In this document: positions 31,058-40,572 of the stretch, piece by piece
Position numbering within the stretch: position 1 is the stretch's first letter
How the letters are laid out: the number at the start of each line of letters is the position of its first letter
NCBI GenBank assembly: GCA_023819375.1
Contig: JAMWDI010000005.1
Coordinates: forward strand, 62,001-126,000
Length of the DNA stretch: 64,000 nucleotides
Direction: 5' to 3'
Source of the DNA: Candidatus Omnitrophota bacterium
GTDB taxonomy: Bacteria; Ratteibacteria; UBA8468; B48-G9; JAFGKM01
Made by a program: the position numbers and the translations under genes
The notes under the pieces: generated by a model
What the model was told of the DNA's origin: nothing
Database searches by the model: none
What the model saw: the letters and a program-made list of their open reading frames with translations, nothing else

Positions 31058-32920
31058 ATGAGGGCTTTAATAATAGGATCTATTTTTTGTTTTATAATAG
31101 CAACTGCTGATATCTACAATCTTGTAAAAATTCAAGGTTCATATATGACTATTGATTTTACAACAGGTTTTGCAATATTTTTTATATTTTTTATCACTCT
31201 TTTCAACTATCTTTTTAAAAGACTATTTAAAAAAAGAGGATTGACTTCATCAGAACTTATCATAATTTACATTATGATGATAATTTCATGTTCAATCCCA
31301 ACAATGGGTTTAACTTTATATTTAATTCCATTAATTTCAGGAATTAAATATTATTCAAATCCTCAAAATGAATGGGACAAAATTATTCTTCCCTATATAA
31401 GGAAAAACTTAATTGTAACTGACGAAAATGCAATAAAATGGTTCTATGAAGGATTACCAAAAGGTGAAAGAATACCCTTTGAAGTTTGGCTTAAACCACT
31501 TTCCCTATGGATTCTATTTATTTTAGTTCTTTATTTATCTATGATATTTATAATGACAATTCTTCATAAGGAATGGTCAGAAAATGAAAAACTTAATTAT
31601 CCTATGACAAAAGCACCAATTGAACTTATAAACTCTGAAAAAACAAATATTTATAAAAATGGCCTTTTCTGGTTTGGTTTTTCTATTCCCTTTTTAATTG
31701 GCTTTATAAATGGATTACATTTTTATTTCCCCAATATCCCTCAAATTTTGCTTGTAAAAAATGTCTCAATCTTTAGAAGAACTTTATCTTTAAGTTTTAG
31801 AATAAGTTTTCCAATGGTAGGATTTGCCTATTTTATTAATTCGTCTCTTGCCTTTTCTTTATGGTTTTTCTGTCTTTTAACCACAATAGAACAGGGGTTT
31901 TTTAATATAACTGGTTTTGGTTCTCAAGAATTTTTACCATATAATTCTGACAGACCTTTACTTGGTTGGCAATCCCTTGGCTCTTTAATTATTATTGTTT
32001 TATATGAATTATGGATTTCAAGGAAAAATTTGTTAAAAATAATAAGAATGAAAGAAGAAAATGAAATAATTCCTCCAAAAATTTCTCTTTATGGACTTAT
32101 CATTTGTTTATTATTTATTTACTTCTGGCTTTTATATTCTGGAATTTCTCCTTTCCCTACAATTTTATTCATTTTTTTTGCTTTTTTAATTTACATAGGG
32201 ATAACAAGAGCAATATGTGAAGGTGGGCTTTCTGCAACTAGGGCTCCTGTTATAGCCCCTGTAATTGTAAATTCTTTTTTAGGCTCTAAAAATCTTGGAC
32301 CTTCCAGTTTATCAGGTCTTGGTTTAACCTTTGTTTATTCTTCTGATGTTAGAACATTTGTTATGGCATCCACTGCAAATGGTTTAAAAATTGCAGAGGA
32401 ATTAAAAGGCAGAAAAAGAATAGTTCTTTGGGCAATAATAATTTCAATAATTATTACATTACTTTCTTCAATATGGATAACTATTCTATTATGTTATAAA
32501 TATGGAGGCATAAATGCAAACCAATGGTTTTTTATCAATGGACCACAATATCCATTAAAATATATTGCTGATAAAATTAAAAATCCTAAAGGTCCTGACT
32601 GGTTATATATTGGTTTTACTGGCATAGGGGCTTCTTTTACCATTTTTCTTTTTATTTTAAGAACAAAATTCTTAAATTTTCCATTCCATCCAATTGGTTT
32701 TGCTTTTTCAACAATAATGCTTACAAATAATCTATGGTTTTCTATTTTTATCTCCTGGTTTTTGAAATTCTTTATTTTAAGATATGGCGGTGCAAAAATT
32801 TATGAGAAATTTAAACCCATTTTTATAGGTCTTATAGTTGGACAATTTGTAATAAGCGGTCTTTTCCTCATTGTAGATTTTTTAACTCAAAAAACAGGTA
32901 ATATTCTTTTCTGGATATAA
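31058..32920 (+). CDS. DUF6785/DUF6784-type polytopic membrane protein
   Basis: 620 aa with about 12-14 hydrophobic helices, an LTSSELIIIYIMMIISCSIPTMGL segment near the start and a conserved EGGLSATRAPVIAPVIVNSF loop. It resembles large membrane proteins of Planctomycetes/Lentisphaerae-like bacteria annotated DUF6785/DUF6784, which look distantly like oligopeptide transporters. Lying directly after the fucosidase gene suggests a transport role in glycan use, but substrate and direction are unknown. Confidence 0.7.
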   Translation: MRALIIGSIFCFIIATADIYNLVKIQGSYMTIDFTTGFAIFFIFFITLFNYLFKRLFKKRGLTSSELIIIYIMMIISCSIPTMGLTLYLIPLISGIKYYSNPQNEWDKIILPYIRKNLIVTDENAIKWFYEGLPKGERIPFEVWLKPLSLWILFILVLYLSMIFIMTILHKEWSENEKLNYPMTKAPIELINSEKTNIYKNGLFWFGFSIPFLIGFINGLHFYFPNIPQILLVKNVSIFRRTLSLSFRISFPMVGFAYFINSSLAFSLWFFCLLTTIEQGFFNITGFGSQEFLPYNSDRPLLGWQSLGSLIIIVLYELWISRKNLLKIIRMKEENEIIPPKISLYGLIICLLFIYFWLLYSGISPFPTILFIFFAFLIYIGITRAICEGGLSATRAPVIAPVIVNSFLGSKNLGPSSLSGLGLTFVYSSDVRTFVMASTANGLKIAEELKGRKRIVLWAIIISIIITLLSSIWITILLCYKYGGINANQWFFINGPQYPLKYIADKIKNPKGPDWLYIGFTGIGASFTIFLFILRTKFLNFPFHPIGFAFSTIMLTNNLWFSIFISWFLKFFILRYGGAKIYEKFKPIFIGLIVGQFVISGLFLIVDFLTQKTGNILFWI

Positions 32921-32987
32921 TACTTTTCAGTAAAAAATTTGACTTTTTTAAAAATTCAAAAGAAAATATATATTATAAGAGGAAAAA

Positions 32988-33527
32988 ATGAAAATCTGGA
33001 GCAGAATTGTTGCAGGAATTTATATTTTATGTGGAATTTTTTTTATTTTCTCACTTTTATCATTTTTCTCTAATGAAAATTTATGTTCTCTCTTTGTGGA
33101 TTTTGTTAAAAATAATTCTTATAAAATAGGTATTTTTTCAATAATTATTCTAACAATGGGAATTGTCTGGATAGTAAACTGGTTTGATTATATTTATAGA
33201 ACAAAATCTGTCTCATTTGATAATCCAGCAGGAAAAGTAAAAATATCTCTTAAAGCGATAGAGGACTCAATAACTTCAACAATTTTAAGGCAACTGGAAG
33301 AAAAAATTAAAAAAATTAAAGTTAAAACAATTTTAACTTCAAAAGGACTTGAAACAAAAATTGATTTAAGATTATCTTCAAATTTTAATATTCCTGAACT
33401 CTGTAACACAATTCAGGAATTAACAAGAAACTATCTACAGGATACAATCGGTGTTGAAAGAATATCAAGTATAGAAATTTATGTCTCAAACATAACGGAA
33501 CCATCTGAAAAAGATGAAAAGAAATAA
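32988..33527 (+). CDS. AmaP-like alkaline-shock membrane anchor
   Basis: 179 aa with two N-terminal transmembrane helices (about 5-28 and 43-65) and a C-terminal Asp23/DUF322-like domain (about 75-170, SFDNPAGKVKISLKAIEDSITSTIL ... VERISSIEIYV). In Firmicutes, AmaP anchors Asp23 at the membrane in envelope stress. No Asp23 partner gene lies beside it. GAGG precedes the ATG. Confidence 0.78.
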   Translation: MKIWSRIVAGIYILCGIFFIFSLLSFFSNENLCSLFVDFVKNNSYKIGIFSIIILTMGIVWIVNWFDYIYRTKSVSFDNPAGKVKISLKAIEDSITSTILRQLEEKIKKIKVKTILTSKGLETKIDLRLSSNFNIPELCNTIQELTRNYLQDTIGVERISSIEIYVSNITEPSEKDEKK

Positions 33528-33551
33528 AATTTTGACCCCTCCTTTATTATT

Positions 33552-34598
33552 ATGCAAAAAATTTTAAAAATAATTGATACAAATTTTAATAGAGCAAGAG
33601 AAGGGTTAAGAGTTATAGAAGAAAGTATAAGATTTATTTACAAAAACGAAAAAAATTTGAAAGAAATAAGAGAAATAAGACATATATTCTCTAAAAAAAC
33701 ACTGAAATTTTTCCCTTTTGAGAAACTGAAAAGTTCAAGAGCTGTAGAAGAAGATATTGGGAAAAAATTAGATAAAAGGGAAAAACTCAATCTGGTAAAG
33801 TTAGTAGAAACAAATTTTTTAAGAGTTGAGGAATCTTTAAGGTGTCTTGAAGAATATTCAAAATTAATAAATTCAAATATTTCTTCCTTTTTTCATGACA
33901 TAAGGTTTAAAGTTTATGAGATTGAAAAGAAGATTATAACTTTAATCTCAAGAAAAAGGATAAAAGTGCCTTCTGTTTATGTAATTTTAAATTTAAAGGA
34001 AGAAAATAAAAATTTTTTTAAATTTGCAGAAAATATAATTAAAGGGGAACCCGATATAATTCAATTAAGATATAAAGGTGAAAATACAAAATTCTTTTTA
34101 AAAACTGCAAAGAATTTGAAAAAAATTATTCCTGATGAGATAATTTATATAATTAATGACAGGATTGATATAAGCATTTTATGTGAAAGTGACGGCATCC
34201 ATGTTGGAAAAGATGATATTGACATAGATGATGCAAGAAGGTTGATACCGGAAAAGATTATTGGTGTTTCAAGTAATAATTTAAACGATATAAGGAAAAT
34301 AAAAAATAAAGATATTGATTATATTGCAGTTGGTTCAATTTTTAAATCTCCAACTAAACCAGAAAAGAAAGTTGTTGGGATTGAAATTTTGGAAAAAATT
34401 AAAAAAATTGTCTCTATACCTGTAATAGGTATAGGAGGTATAAATATAGAAAACGCAAAGATGGTTATAGAAAAAGGGGCAGATGGAATAGCAGTTATAA
34501 GTACTGTTGAAAATTCAGAAAATCCAAAGGAAACCATAACAAAGTTGAAGGAGGAGGTATATAAAGGATGGAAAATAAGGAAAAGAAAAACAATTTGA
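33552..34598 (+). CDS. thiE: ThiD2-ThiE fusion: HMP-phosphate kinase/thiamine-phosphate synthase
   Basis: 348 aa in two parts. The N-terminal domain (1-130: IIDTNFNRAREGLRVIEESIRF ... REIRH) is of the ThiD2 family, a monofunctional HMP-phosphate kinase unrelated to ThiD. The C-terminal TIM barrel (about 140-340) is ThiE, joining HMP-PP and thiazole phosphate: QLRYKGENTKF, IINDRIDISILCESDGIHVGKDD, VGSIFKSPTKP and PVIGIGGINIENA. The protein thus covers two successive steps of thiamine synthesis. The 3' end overlaps ftsH by 31 nt. No TPP riboswitch fits in the 24-nt upstream gap. Confidence 0.88.
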   Translation: MQKILKIIDTNFNRAREGLRVIEESIRFIYKNEKNLKEIREIRHIFSKKTLKFFPFEKLKSSRAVEEDIGKKLDKREKLNLVKLVETNFLRVEESLRCLEEYSKLINSNISSFFHDIRFKVYEIEKKIITLISRKRIKVPSVYVILNLKEENKNFFKFAENIIKGEPDIIQLRYKGENTKFFLKTAKNLKKIIPDEIIYIINDRIDISILCESDGIHVGKDDIDIDDARRLIPEKIIGVSSNNLNDIRKIKNKDIDYIAVGSIFKSPTKPEKKVVGIEILEKIKKIVSIPVIGIGGINIENAKMVIEKGADGIAVISTVENSENPKETITKLKEEVYKGWKIRKRKTI

Positions 34599-36415
34599 AT
34601 TTTCTAAAAGGAATTACATGGCTAATAATTGGTCTTATTTTTATTACCTTCCTAACAAAATTTTCCGAATATGAAAGAAAAATTAACTTAATTTACAGTG
34701 ATTTTATAAAAGAAGTAAAAAGAGGAAATATAGAAGGAGTTGTTACAATAAAAAAGGGTATCATATATGGTGAGTTGAAAGATGGAAGAAAATTTTTTAC
34801 TTACGCAGGAGAAGATCCCGAACTTAACAAAATACTTATAGAAAATAATGTTTCTTTTAAATATGAACCAGGAAGTTGGATTGGAGAACTTATACCTTAT
34901 CTTGCCCCTGCTTTAATTTTTTTCTTTCTTTTTTACCTTCTTATAAGACAGGCAAATCTTGAAAGAAACAGAGTTATGTCCTTTGCAAAAAGTTCTCCTG
35001 TTTTTCCCAATCCTAAAAATAAAATAACTTTTCAGGATGTCGCTGGCTGTGAAGAAGCAAAAGAAGAATTGAAAGAAATAATAGAATTTTTAAAAAACCC
35101 CAAAAAATTTCAAAAACTTGGTGGAAAAATTCCAAAAGGTGTTCTTCTCATAGGACCTCCAGGAACAGGCAAAACTCTTCTTGCAAAAGCAGTCGCTGGT
35201 GAAGCAAATGTTCCATTTTTAAGTATGAGTGGCTCTGACTTTGTTGAAATGTTTGTTGGTGTTGGTGCTGCAAGAGTAAGAGATCTTTTTAGGCAGGCAA
35301 AAAAATTTTCACCATGTATTGTTTTTATAGACGAAATTGATGCAGTTGGAAGACAAAGATTTGCAGGACTTGGTGGTGGACATGATGAAAGAGAACAAAC
35401 ATTAAATCAACTTCTCGTAGAAATGGATGGCTTTCAAACAGATGAGGGCATAATTGTTATGGCTGCAACAAATAGGCCTGATGTTTTAGATCCTGCTTTG
35501 ACTAGACCGGGAAGATTTGATAGAACTGTTGTTGTAACTTTGCCAGATGTAAAAGCAAGAGAACAAATATTAAAAGTTCATACAAGAAATAAACCACTTG
35601 ATAGTTCAGTAGATCTTTCTCTTATAGCGAGAGCAACACCTGGGCTTTCAGGTGCAGATTTAGCAAATATAGTCAATGAGGCTGCACTTCTTGCTGCAAG
35701 AAAGGGGAAAGAAAAAATTGATATGAGCGATTTTGAGGAAGCAAAGGATAAGGTTCTAATGGGTGTTGAAAGAAAGAGTTTATATATAAGCGAAGAAGAA
35801 AAAAGAATAATTGCCTATCATGAAGCAGGTCATACACTTGTTCAAAAAAGTTTACCAGAAGTATATCCTGTTCATAAAGTTACAATAATCCCAAGAGGGC
35901 AAGCACTTGGAATAACTCATGTTTTACCCGATAAAGATAGATTCCTTGAGAGCGATACTTATTATAAAAATTCACTTGCCGCACTTCTTGCAGGAAGAGC
36001 AACAGAAGAAATTGTCTTTGGAAAAAAATTTACAGGAAGTGAAAATGATTTAAGAATTGCAACTGAAATTGCGAAGAAAATGGTTTGTGAATGGGGTATG
36101 AGTGAAAACTTAGGGCCTGTAAGTTTTAGACAGCATGAAGCGGTATTTCTTGGTAGAGACCTTGTTCAGCAAAGAGAATTTAGTGAGGAAACATCAAGAG
36201 AAATAGATAGAGAAATAAGAAGGATACTTGAAGAAGCAGAAAATAGAGCAAAAGAAATTATAATGAAAAATAGAGATAAACTTGACATTCTTGCAAATGC
36301 TCTTTTAGAAAAGGAAACATTAACATCTGAAGAAATAGACAAGATTTTAGGAATTAAAAAAGGAGATGAAAATGGATTTGAAAAAGATAGAAAAGGGAAT
36401 GGAACTGATAATTGA
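34568..36415 (+). CDS. ftsH: ATP-dependent zinc metalloprotease FtsH
   Basis: Membrane-anchored AAA+ protease that degrades misfolded and regulatory membrane proteins; 615 aa, normal length. Two transmembrane helices (about 13-30 and 112-130) flank a periplasmic domain. Walker A GPPGTGKT, Walker [12 protein letters not shown], the second region of homology ([20 protein letters not shown]) and the zinc site H418-E-A-G-H422 are intact. GGAGGAGG lies upstream inside thiE. It overlaps folE by 44 nt. Confidence 0.97.
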   Translation: MENKEKKNNLNFLKGITWLIIGLIFITFLTKFSEYERKINLIYSDFIKEVKRGNIEGVVTIKKGIIYGELKDGRKFFTYAGEDPELNKILIENNVSFKYEPGSWIGELIPYLAPALIFFFLFYLLIRQANLERNRVMSFAKSSPVFPNPKNKITFQDVAGCEEAKEELKEIIEFLKNPKKFQKLGGKIPKGVLLIGPPGTGKTLLAKAVAGEANVPFLSMSGSDFVEMFVGVGAARVRDLFRQAKKFSPCIVFIDEIDAVGRQRFAGLGGGHDEREQTLNQLLVEMDGFQTDEGIIVMAATNRPDVLDPALTRPGRFDRTVVVTLPDVKAREQILKVHTRNKPLDSSVDLSLIARATPGLSGADLANIVNEAALLAARKGKEKIDMSDFEEAKDKVLMGVERKSLYISEEEKRIIAYHEAGHTLVQKSLPEVYPVHKVTIIPRGQALGITHVLPDKDRFLESDTYYKNSLAALLAGRATEEIVFGKKFTGSENDLRIATEIAKKMVCEWGMSENLGPVSFRQHEAVFLGRDLVQQREFSEETSREIDREIRRILEEAENRAKEIIMKNRDKLDILANALLEKETLTSEEIDKILGIKKGDENGFEKDRKGNGTDN

Positions 36416-36941
36416 AGGATTAGGAAAAAGTTTGAAAGATGAAAAATTAAAAGATACGCCTAAAAGAGTTGCTAAGATGTATTCTGAAATTTTTAGTGGG
36501 ATTGATATAGATCCTGAAAAAGTTCTTGGCAAAGTTTTTAAAGAAGAATATAATGAACTTGTCTTGGTTAAAGATATAAGTTTCTACTCTATATGTGAAC
36601 ACCATTTTCTTCCCTTTTTTGGGAAAGTTCATGTTGCTTATCTTCCTGATGGCAATAATGTTGTTGGAATAAGTAAAATAGCAAGACTTGTTGATGTTTT
36701 ATCCAAAAGACCCCAATTACAAGAAAGAATGACCAATCAAATTGTGGATATAATAATGAAAGTTTTAACTCCACAAGGAGCAATGGCAGTAATAGAAGCA
36801 GAGCATATGTGCATGATAATGAGAGGAATTAAAAAACCAGGGACAAAAATAGTAACATCTGCAATGAGAGGCATATTTTTAAGAGATTTAAGAACAAGAG
36901 CAGAAGCACTATCTTTGATTTCGCCTTCAATTAAAATTTAA
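36372..36941 (+). CDS. folE: GTP cyclohydrolase I
   Basis: 189 aa enzyme that makes dihydroneopterin triphosphate from GTP, first step of folate (and possibly queuosine-type) synthesis. The zinc and catalytic signatures are complete: FYSICEHHFLPFFGKVHVAY, GISKIARLVDVLSKRPQLQERMT and AEHMCMIMRGIKKPGT. ATG 36366 is directly against GGAG, so ATG 36372, 6 nt from it, is the likely start. The start lies inside ftsH, so expression is coupled. Confidence 0.95.
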   Translation: MDLKKIEKGMELIIEGLGKSLKDEKLKDTPKRVAKMYSEIFSGIDIDPEKVLGKVFKEEYNELVLVKDISFYSICEHHFLPFFGKVHVAYLPDGNNVVGISKIARLVDVLSKRPQLQERMTNQIVDIIMKVLTPQGAMAVIEAEHMCMIMRGIKKPGTKIVTSAMRGIFLRDLRTRAEALSLISPSIKI

Positions 36942-37121
36942 TCATCTTAAAAATGGGGAAAGAAAAAGAATAACCCCAAAAACCATTAAAATGATGCCAA
37001 TAACAGCGATTATATCTCCGATTTCTTCCTTTTCATATGTTAGACGAGGTTTAAAAGTTAAAAAAAGTCCACCAATTAAAAAAATAACCCCTAAAATTAT
37101 TCTTACAAAATTTAAATTCAT
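36942..37121 (-). CDS. 59-aa two-helix membrane protein
   Basis: Too short for most gene callers. ATG 37121 is preceded by AAGGGG, and the frame encodes MNLNFVRIILGVIFLIGGL, a polar turn (LTFKPRLTYEKEEIGD) and a second helix (IIAVIGIILMVFGVILFLS), ending next to the folE stop. It lies 18 nt after mtaB on the same strand, as the last gene of that operon. A hairpin-like double-spanning peptide of unknown role. Confidence 0.7.
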   Translation of the reverse strand: MNLNFVRIILGVIFLIGGLFLTFKPRLTYEKEEIGDIIAVIGIILMVFGVILFLSPFLR

Positions 37122-37139
37122 TTTTCAACCCCTTATTTT

Positions 37140-38315
37140 TTAAAATATTACACCATAGATGAATTTCCCCAAAATTTTCTTCCCTTTGACTTTCAATATT
37201 TGATTTTTAAGATCTTCACTTGAGTCTACAATTACAGGAATATAATTTTCTGAATAACCTTCCCAGTAATTTCCATTTTTTCTTTCAAATAAAACATTCA
37301 AACTTTTATCAATAAAATCTTCTTTAACTTTTCTATTAACCACTTCTGAAATTTTTATAATTTTTTCCACTCTTTCTTTTTTTACTTTTTCATTAACTTT
37401 TTCAGGAAAATTTATTGCAGGGGTCTTTTCTCTTTCAGAATAAGGGAATACATGAACTTTCAAAAATTTTATATTTTCAACTGCAGAAACAGTTTTTTCA
37501 AAATCCTCTTCATTTTCTCCTGGAAATCCAACCATAATATCTGTTGTAAAGGTAACATTTTCTATATTTTCTCTAATCATTTGAATTTTTTCATAATATT
37601 CTTTAAATGAGTATCTTCTTCTCATAAGTTTTAAAATTTTATCTGAACCGCTTTGCAAAGGTATATGAAAGTGAGGACAGAATTTTTCAGTATTTTTAAG
37701 GAAATCAATTAAACTCTTATTAATATGGTGAACTTCAATTGAACTTAATCTAATTCTTTTAACTCCATCAATTCTATTAATTTTTTCAATTAAAGAAATT
37801 AAATTCTCTCCAGTATCCTTTCCATAAGCACCAAGATCAATCCCTGTTAAAACAATTTCCTTATAACCATTTTTCACAAGGCATTCTATTTCATCTAAAA
37901 TCTCATCTTCTTTCCTACTTCTCACCTTCCCTCTAACATAAGGAACAATACAATAACTACAATAATTTTCACATCCGTCTTCTATTTTAACAAATGCTCT
38001 TGTATGTTCTTCAAAAAAACTTATTTTATTTTTAAATTTAAAAAATTCTTCCTTCCTTATTATTTTTACATCCTTCTTTAACTCATCAATACTATTTTTC
38101 TGAATAAGACATCCTGTTAAATAAATCTTTTTCCCTTCTTTCAATAATTTTCTAATAGTTCTTTTTACTTCTTTTTCAACTTTTGCAGTTACACAACAGG
38201 AATTTATAATTACTATTTCATTTGAATTAAATTTTTCATCATTTTCAATATTTTCTTTTATTAATTGGCTTTCATATTGATTAACTTTACAACCAAAGGT
38301 GAGAATTTTGGCCAT
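37140..38315 (-). CDS. mtaB: tRNA t6A37 methylthiotransferase MtaB
   Basis: 391-aa radical SAM enzyme that adds a methylthio group to t6A37 of tRNAs decoding ANN codons. The N-terminal UPF0004 domain starts ILTFGCKVNQYES, the MtaB-specific form, with two further cysteines (NSCCVT, TGCL). The radical SAM motif is CENYCSYCIVPYVRG, and a C-terminal TRAM-like domain follows (about 330-391). It follows the glycosyltransferase gene by 5 nt on the same strand. Confidence 0.92.
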   Translation of the reverse strand: MAKILTFGCKVNQYESQLIKENIENDEKFNSNEIVIINSCCVTAKVEKEVKRTIRKLLKEGKKIYLTGCLIQKNSIDELKKDVKIIRKEEFFKFKNKISFFEEHTRAFVKIEDGCENYCSYCIVPYVRGKVRSRKEDEILDEIECLVKNGYKEIVLTGIDLGAYGKDTGENLISLIEKINRIDGVKRIRLSSIEVHHINKSLIDFLKNTEKFCPHFHIPLQSGSDKILKLMRRRYSFKEYYEKIQMIRENIENVTFTTDIMVGFPGENEEDFEKTVSAVENIKFLKVHVFPYSEREKTPAINFPEKVNEKVKKERVEKIIKISEVVNRKVKEDFIDKSLNVLFERKNGNYWEGYSENYIPVIVDSSEDLKNQILKVKGKKILGKFIYGVIF

Positions 38316-38320
38316 ATTAT

Positions 38321-40570
38321 TTAGATTTCTTCTATTTCAAGACGGGCAAGCAAATAAGCAATTGTTGATTCTGCTCCTTGATTTCTATTTGGCCCATTTT
38401 TTGTGAGTCCATCATAACAACCACCTGTAACTGGATCATACATCATTTCTCCCTTAGTATTTCTTCCTAAAAACCAGTCAAAGACAATTAAAGATAGATT
38501 TTCATATTTCTCTTCCATTGTGAGTTTCTTGGCTTTTTTAAGTGCCTCTATCATACATGTAGCCTCAATTGGTTGCTGATCATAATATGCTCTTTTTCCA
38601 CCTTTTACATACCATCCATTATTACCGATTGGAATAAATCTATTTTCTATAATTGTTAATTTAATCAAAAAATTCAGTGCTTCCATTCCTATTTTAAAAT
38701 AATTCTCATCTTCAATAATTTCATAGGCATAAAGAAGGCCTAAAGGCAATTTTGCATTTTCATAAGTTATTATATTTTCAAACCATTGCCAATTTTCATC
38801 TGATGAAGATAAATAATTTTCAACCATTCTATCTGCAAGTTTCTTAACAATATTTTTGACATCATCATTATTTTCAACTTTTAAATAATAATAAAGACCT
38901 GCAATACAATTTGCCATTCCTCTTAGTGAATTTATTTTTTCAACTTGTGGCAAAGCAAGATCAAATATATGCTTTGCTGCACCTTTTATATTTTCATAAA
39001 CAAAATCACTTGAAAGAAGATATCCTATAGCCCAAATACATCTTCCAAAACAGTCATCTCCTCCATCTGTATCTAAAAAGTTCCTGTCATATCCAAGCAA
39101 ATTATGAAATCTACCATTAGATTTTTGCATATAATAAATAAAACTCAAATATGTATTTATCAAATTTAAACTTTTCTGGTCAATACACATATTATAATGT
39201 TTCGTTACAACAACAAGTGCTCTTGCATTATCATCTGTTGTATAACCTGTTTTCCTATCTGCCATTGAAAATTTTGCATGCTGAATTATTCCTACGTCAT
39301 CTGTCAATGTTTCAAGATGAGTCAATTTTATTGGAAGTAATCTATCTTCAAAATAAACAGAGGCACTTTCCCCTCTACTTGAACTAACTCTTGAAAATAA
39401 AGTTAAATATTCCCAAGCCACTCTCTCCCAAGTCATTTTTTGTCCAAGTTTATATGCTTCTCTTTCAAGTTGCTTTTTTCTTTCAGGATTTTTAAGTAAA
39501 TAAATAACACTTTCACTTATTCCATCTGGGTCTCTGAAATTTACAAGTATTCCCCTTTTTCCATTTTCAAACATATCTTTTGCATAAAGATAAGGAGTTG
39601 AAATACATGCCTTTCCACAACCAATAGCATAGGATAAAGTTCCACTTGTTATTTGTCCAGGATTTAAATAGGGAGTTATGTAAATATCCGTTGCACCAAG
39701 ATAATCAAGCAGTTCTTCAATTGGTAAAAATTTATTGATAAATTTTACATTTTCTGTTAAATTTAATTTTTCACATTCTTTTATTAAAAATTCTCTATAA
39801 CTTTCCCCTTCTTGCCTTATTATATTAGGATGTGTTGCTCCTATGATTAAATAAACAACATTGGGAAATTCTTTTAAAATTTCAGGCAAAGCATAAATAA
39901 CATATTCAAGCCCTTTCCCTCTGCTTATTAAACCAAATGTTGAAAGAACTATCTTGCCCTTTAAATTTAACTTTTCCTTAAAATAATCAGTTGGTCTTAA
40001 ATATGCAAAAGGAACCCCATGGTAAATTAATTCAACTTTTCTCTTGCTTATCCCATAAAATTCTTTGAGCAAATTTTCTGCAATATTTGTCATAACAACA
40101 AGACACATGCTTTTTTCTCCTATTCTTCTTACAATTTCTCTCATTTTTTGTGGAGGATTTGGTAAAACTGTGTGTAATGTTGTTACACTTGGTTTTTTAA
40201 TATTTTCAAGAAACTCAAGAAGATACTCACCATATTCTCCCCCAAAAATTCCAAATTCATGTTGTATACTTACAATTTCAATATCTGAATTATTCACAAA
40301 TTCTGCTGCTTCTTTATAATCTTCTATCCTTTCAATTGTTATAATTTTCACAACCTCATCAGGATAATCATAATTTTCTGAAAAGCCATTCATAGCAATA
40401 ACTCTTGAAGGAATTAAAATATTATAACTATCAATATGTTTCAACAAATCATTGGTAAAAGTTGCAATACCACAAGGTTTTGGAATATAAGTTGAAAGAA
40501 AACAAATTTTAGGTTTATAAATGCTATACTCTGTTGGTTTAAAAAATCTTGTTTTTGTTATAAGTTCCAT
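38321..40570 (-). CDS. GT4 glycosyltransferase fused to an (alpha/alpha) barrel-like domain
   Basis: 749 aa. Residues about 18-400 are a GT4 (GT-B) transferase: SIQHEFGIFGGEYGEYL, TLHTVLPNPP, LSTFGLISRGKGLEYVIYALPE and the donor-site region around ITSGTLSYAIGCGKACIST. The C-terminal half (about 430-749) begins with TDDNARALVVV and consists of repeated helices like the (alpha/alpha)6 barrels of glycan-active enzymes. No signal peptide, so cytosolic. It follows the sugar-nucleotide pyrophosphorylase gene by 2 nt, which may supply its donor. Confidence 0.82.
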   Translation of the reverse strand: MELITKTRFFKPTEYSIYKPKICFLSTYIPKPCGIATFTNDLLKHIDSYNILIPSRVIAMNGFSENYDYPDEVVKIITIERIEDYKEAAEFVNNSDIEIVSIQHEFGIFGGEYGEYLLEFLENIKKPSVTTLHTVLPNPPQKMREIVRRIGEKSMCLVVMTNIAENLLKEFYGISKRKVELIYHGVPFAYLRPTDYFKEKLNLKGKIVLSTFGLISRGKGLEYVIYALPEILKEFPNVVYLIIGATHPNIIRQEGESYREFLIKECEKLNLTENVKFINKFLPIEELLDYLGATDIYITPYLNPGQITSGTLSYAIGCGKACISTPYLYAKDMFENGKRGILVNFRDPDGISESVIYLLKNPERKKQLEREAYKLGQKMTWERVAWEYLTLFSRVSSSRGESASVYFEDRLLPIKLTHLETLTDDVGIIQHAKFSMADRKTGYTTDDNARALVVVTKHYNMCIDQKSLNLINTYLSFIYYMQKSNGRFHNLLGYDRNFLDTDGGDDCFGRCIWAIGYLLSSDFVYENIKGAAKHIFDLALPQVEKINSLRGMANCIAGLYYYLKVENNDDVKNIVKKLADRMVENYLSSSDENWQWFENIITYENAKLPLGLLYAYEIIEDENYFKIGMEALNFLIKLTIIENRFIPIGNNGWYVKGGKRAYYDQQPIEATCMIEALKKAKKLTMEEKYENLSLIVFDWFLGRNTKGEMMYDPVTGGCYDGLTKNGPNRNQGAESTIAYLLARLEIEEI

Positions 40571-40572
40571 TT

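Noticed and set aside
33528-33551. TPP riboswitch before the thiamine gene
   Set aside because: Only 24 nt separate it from the previous gene, far too short.
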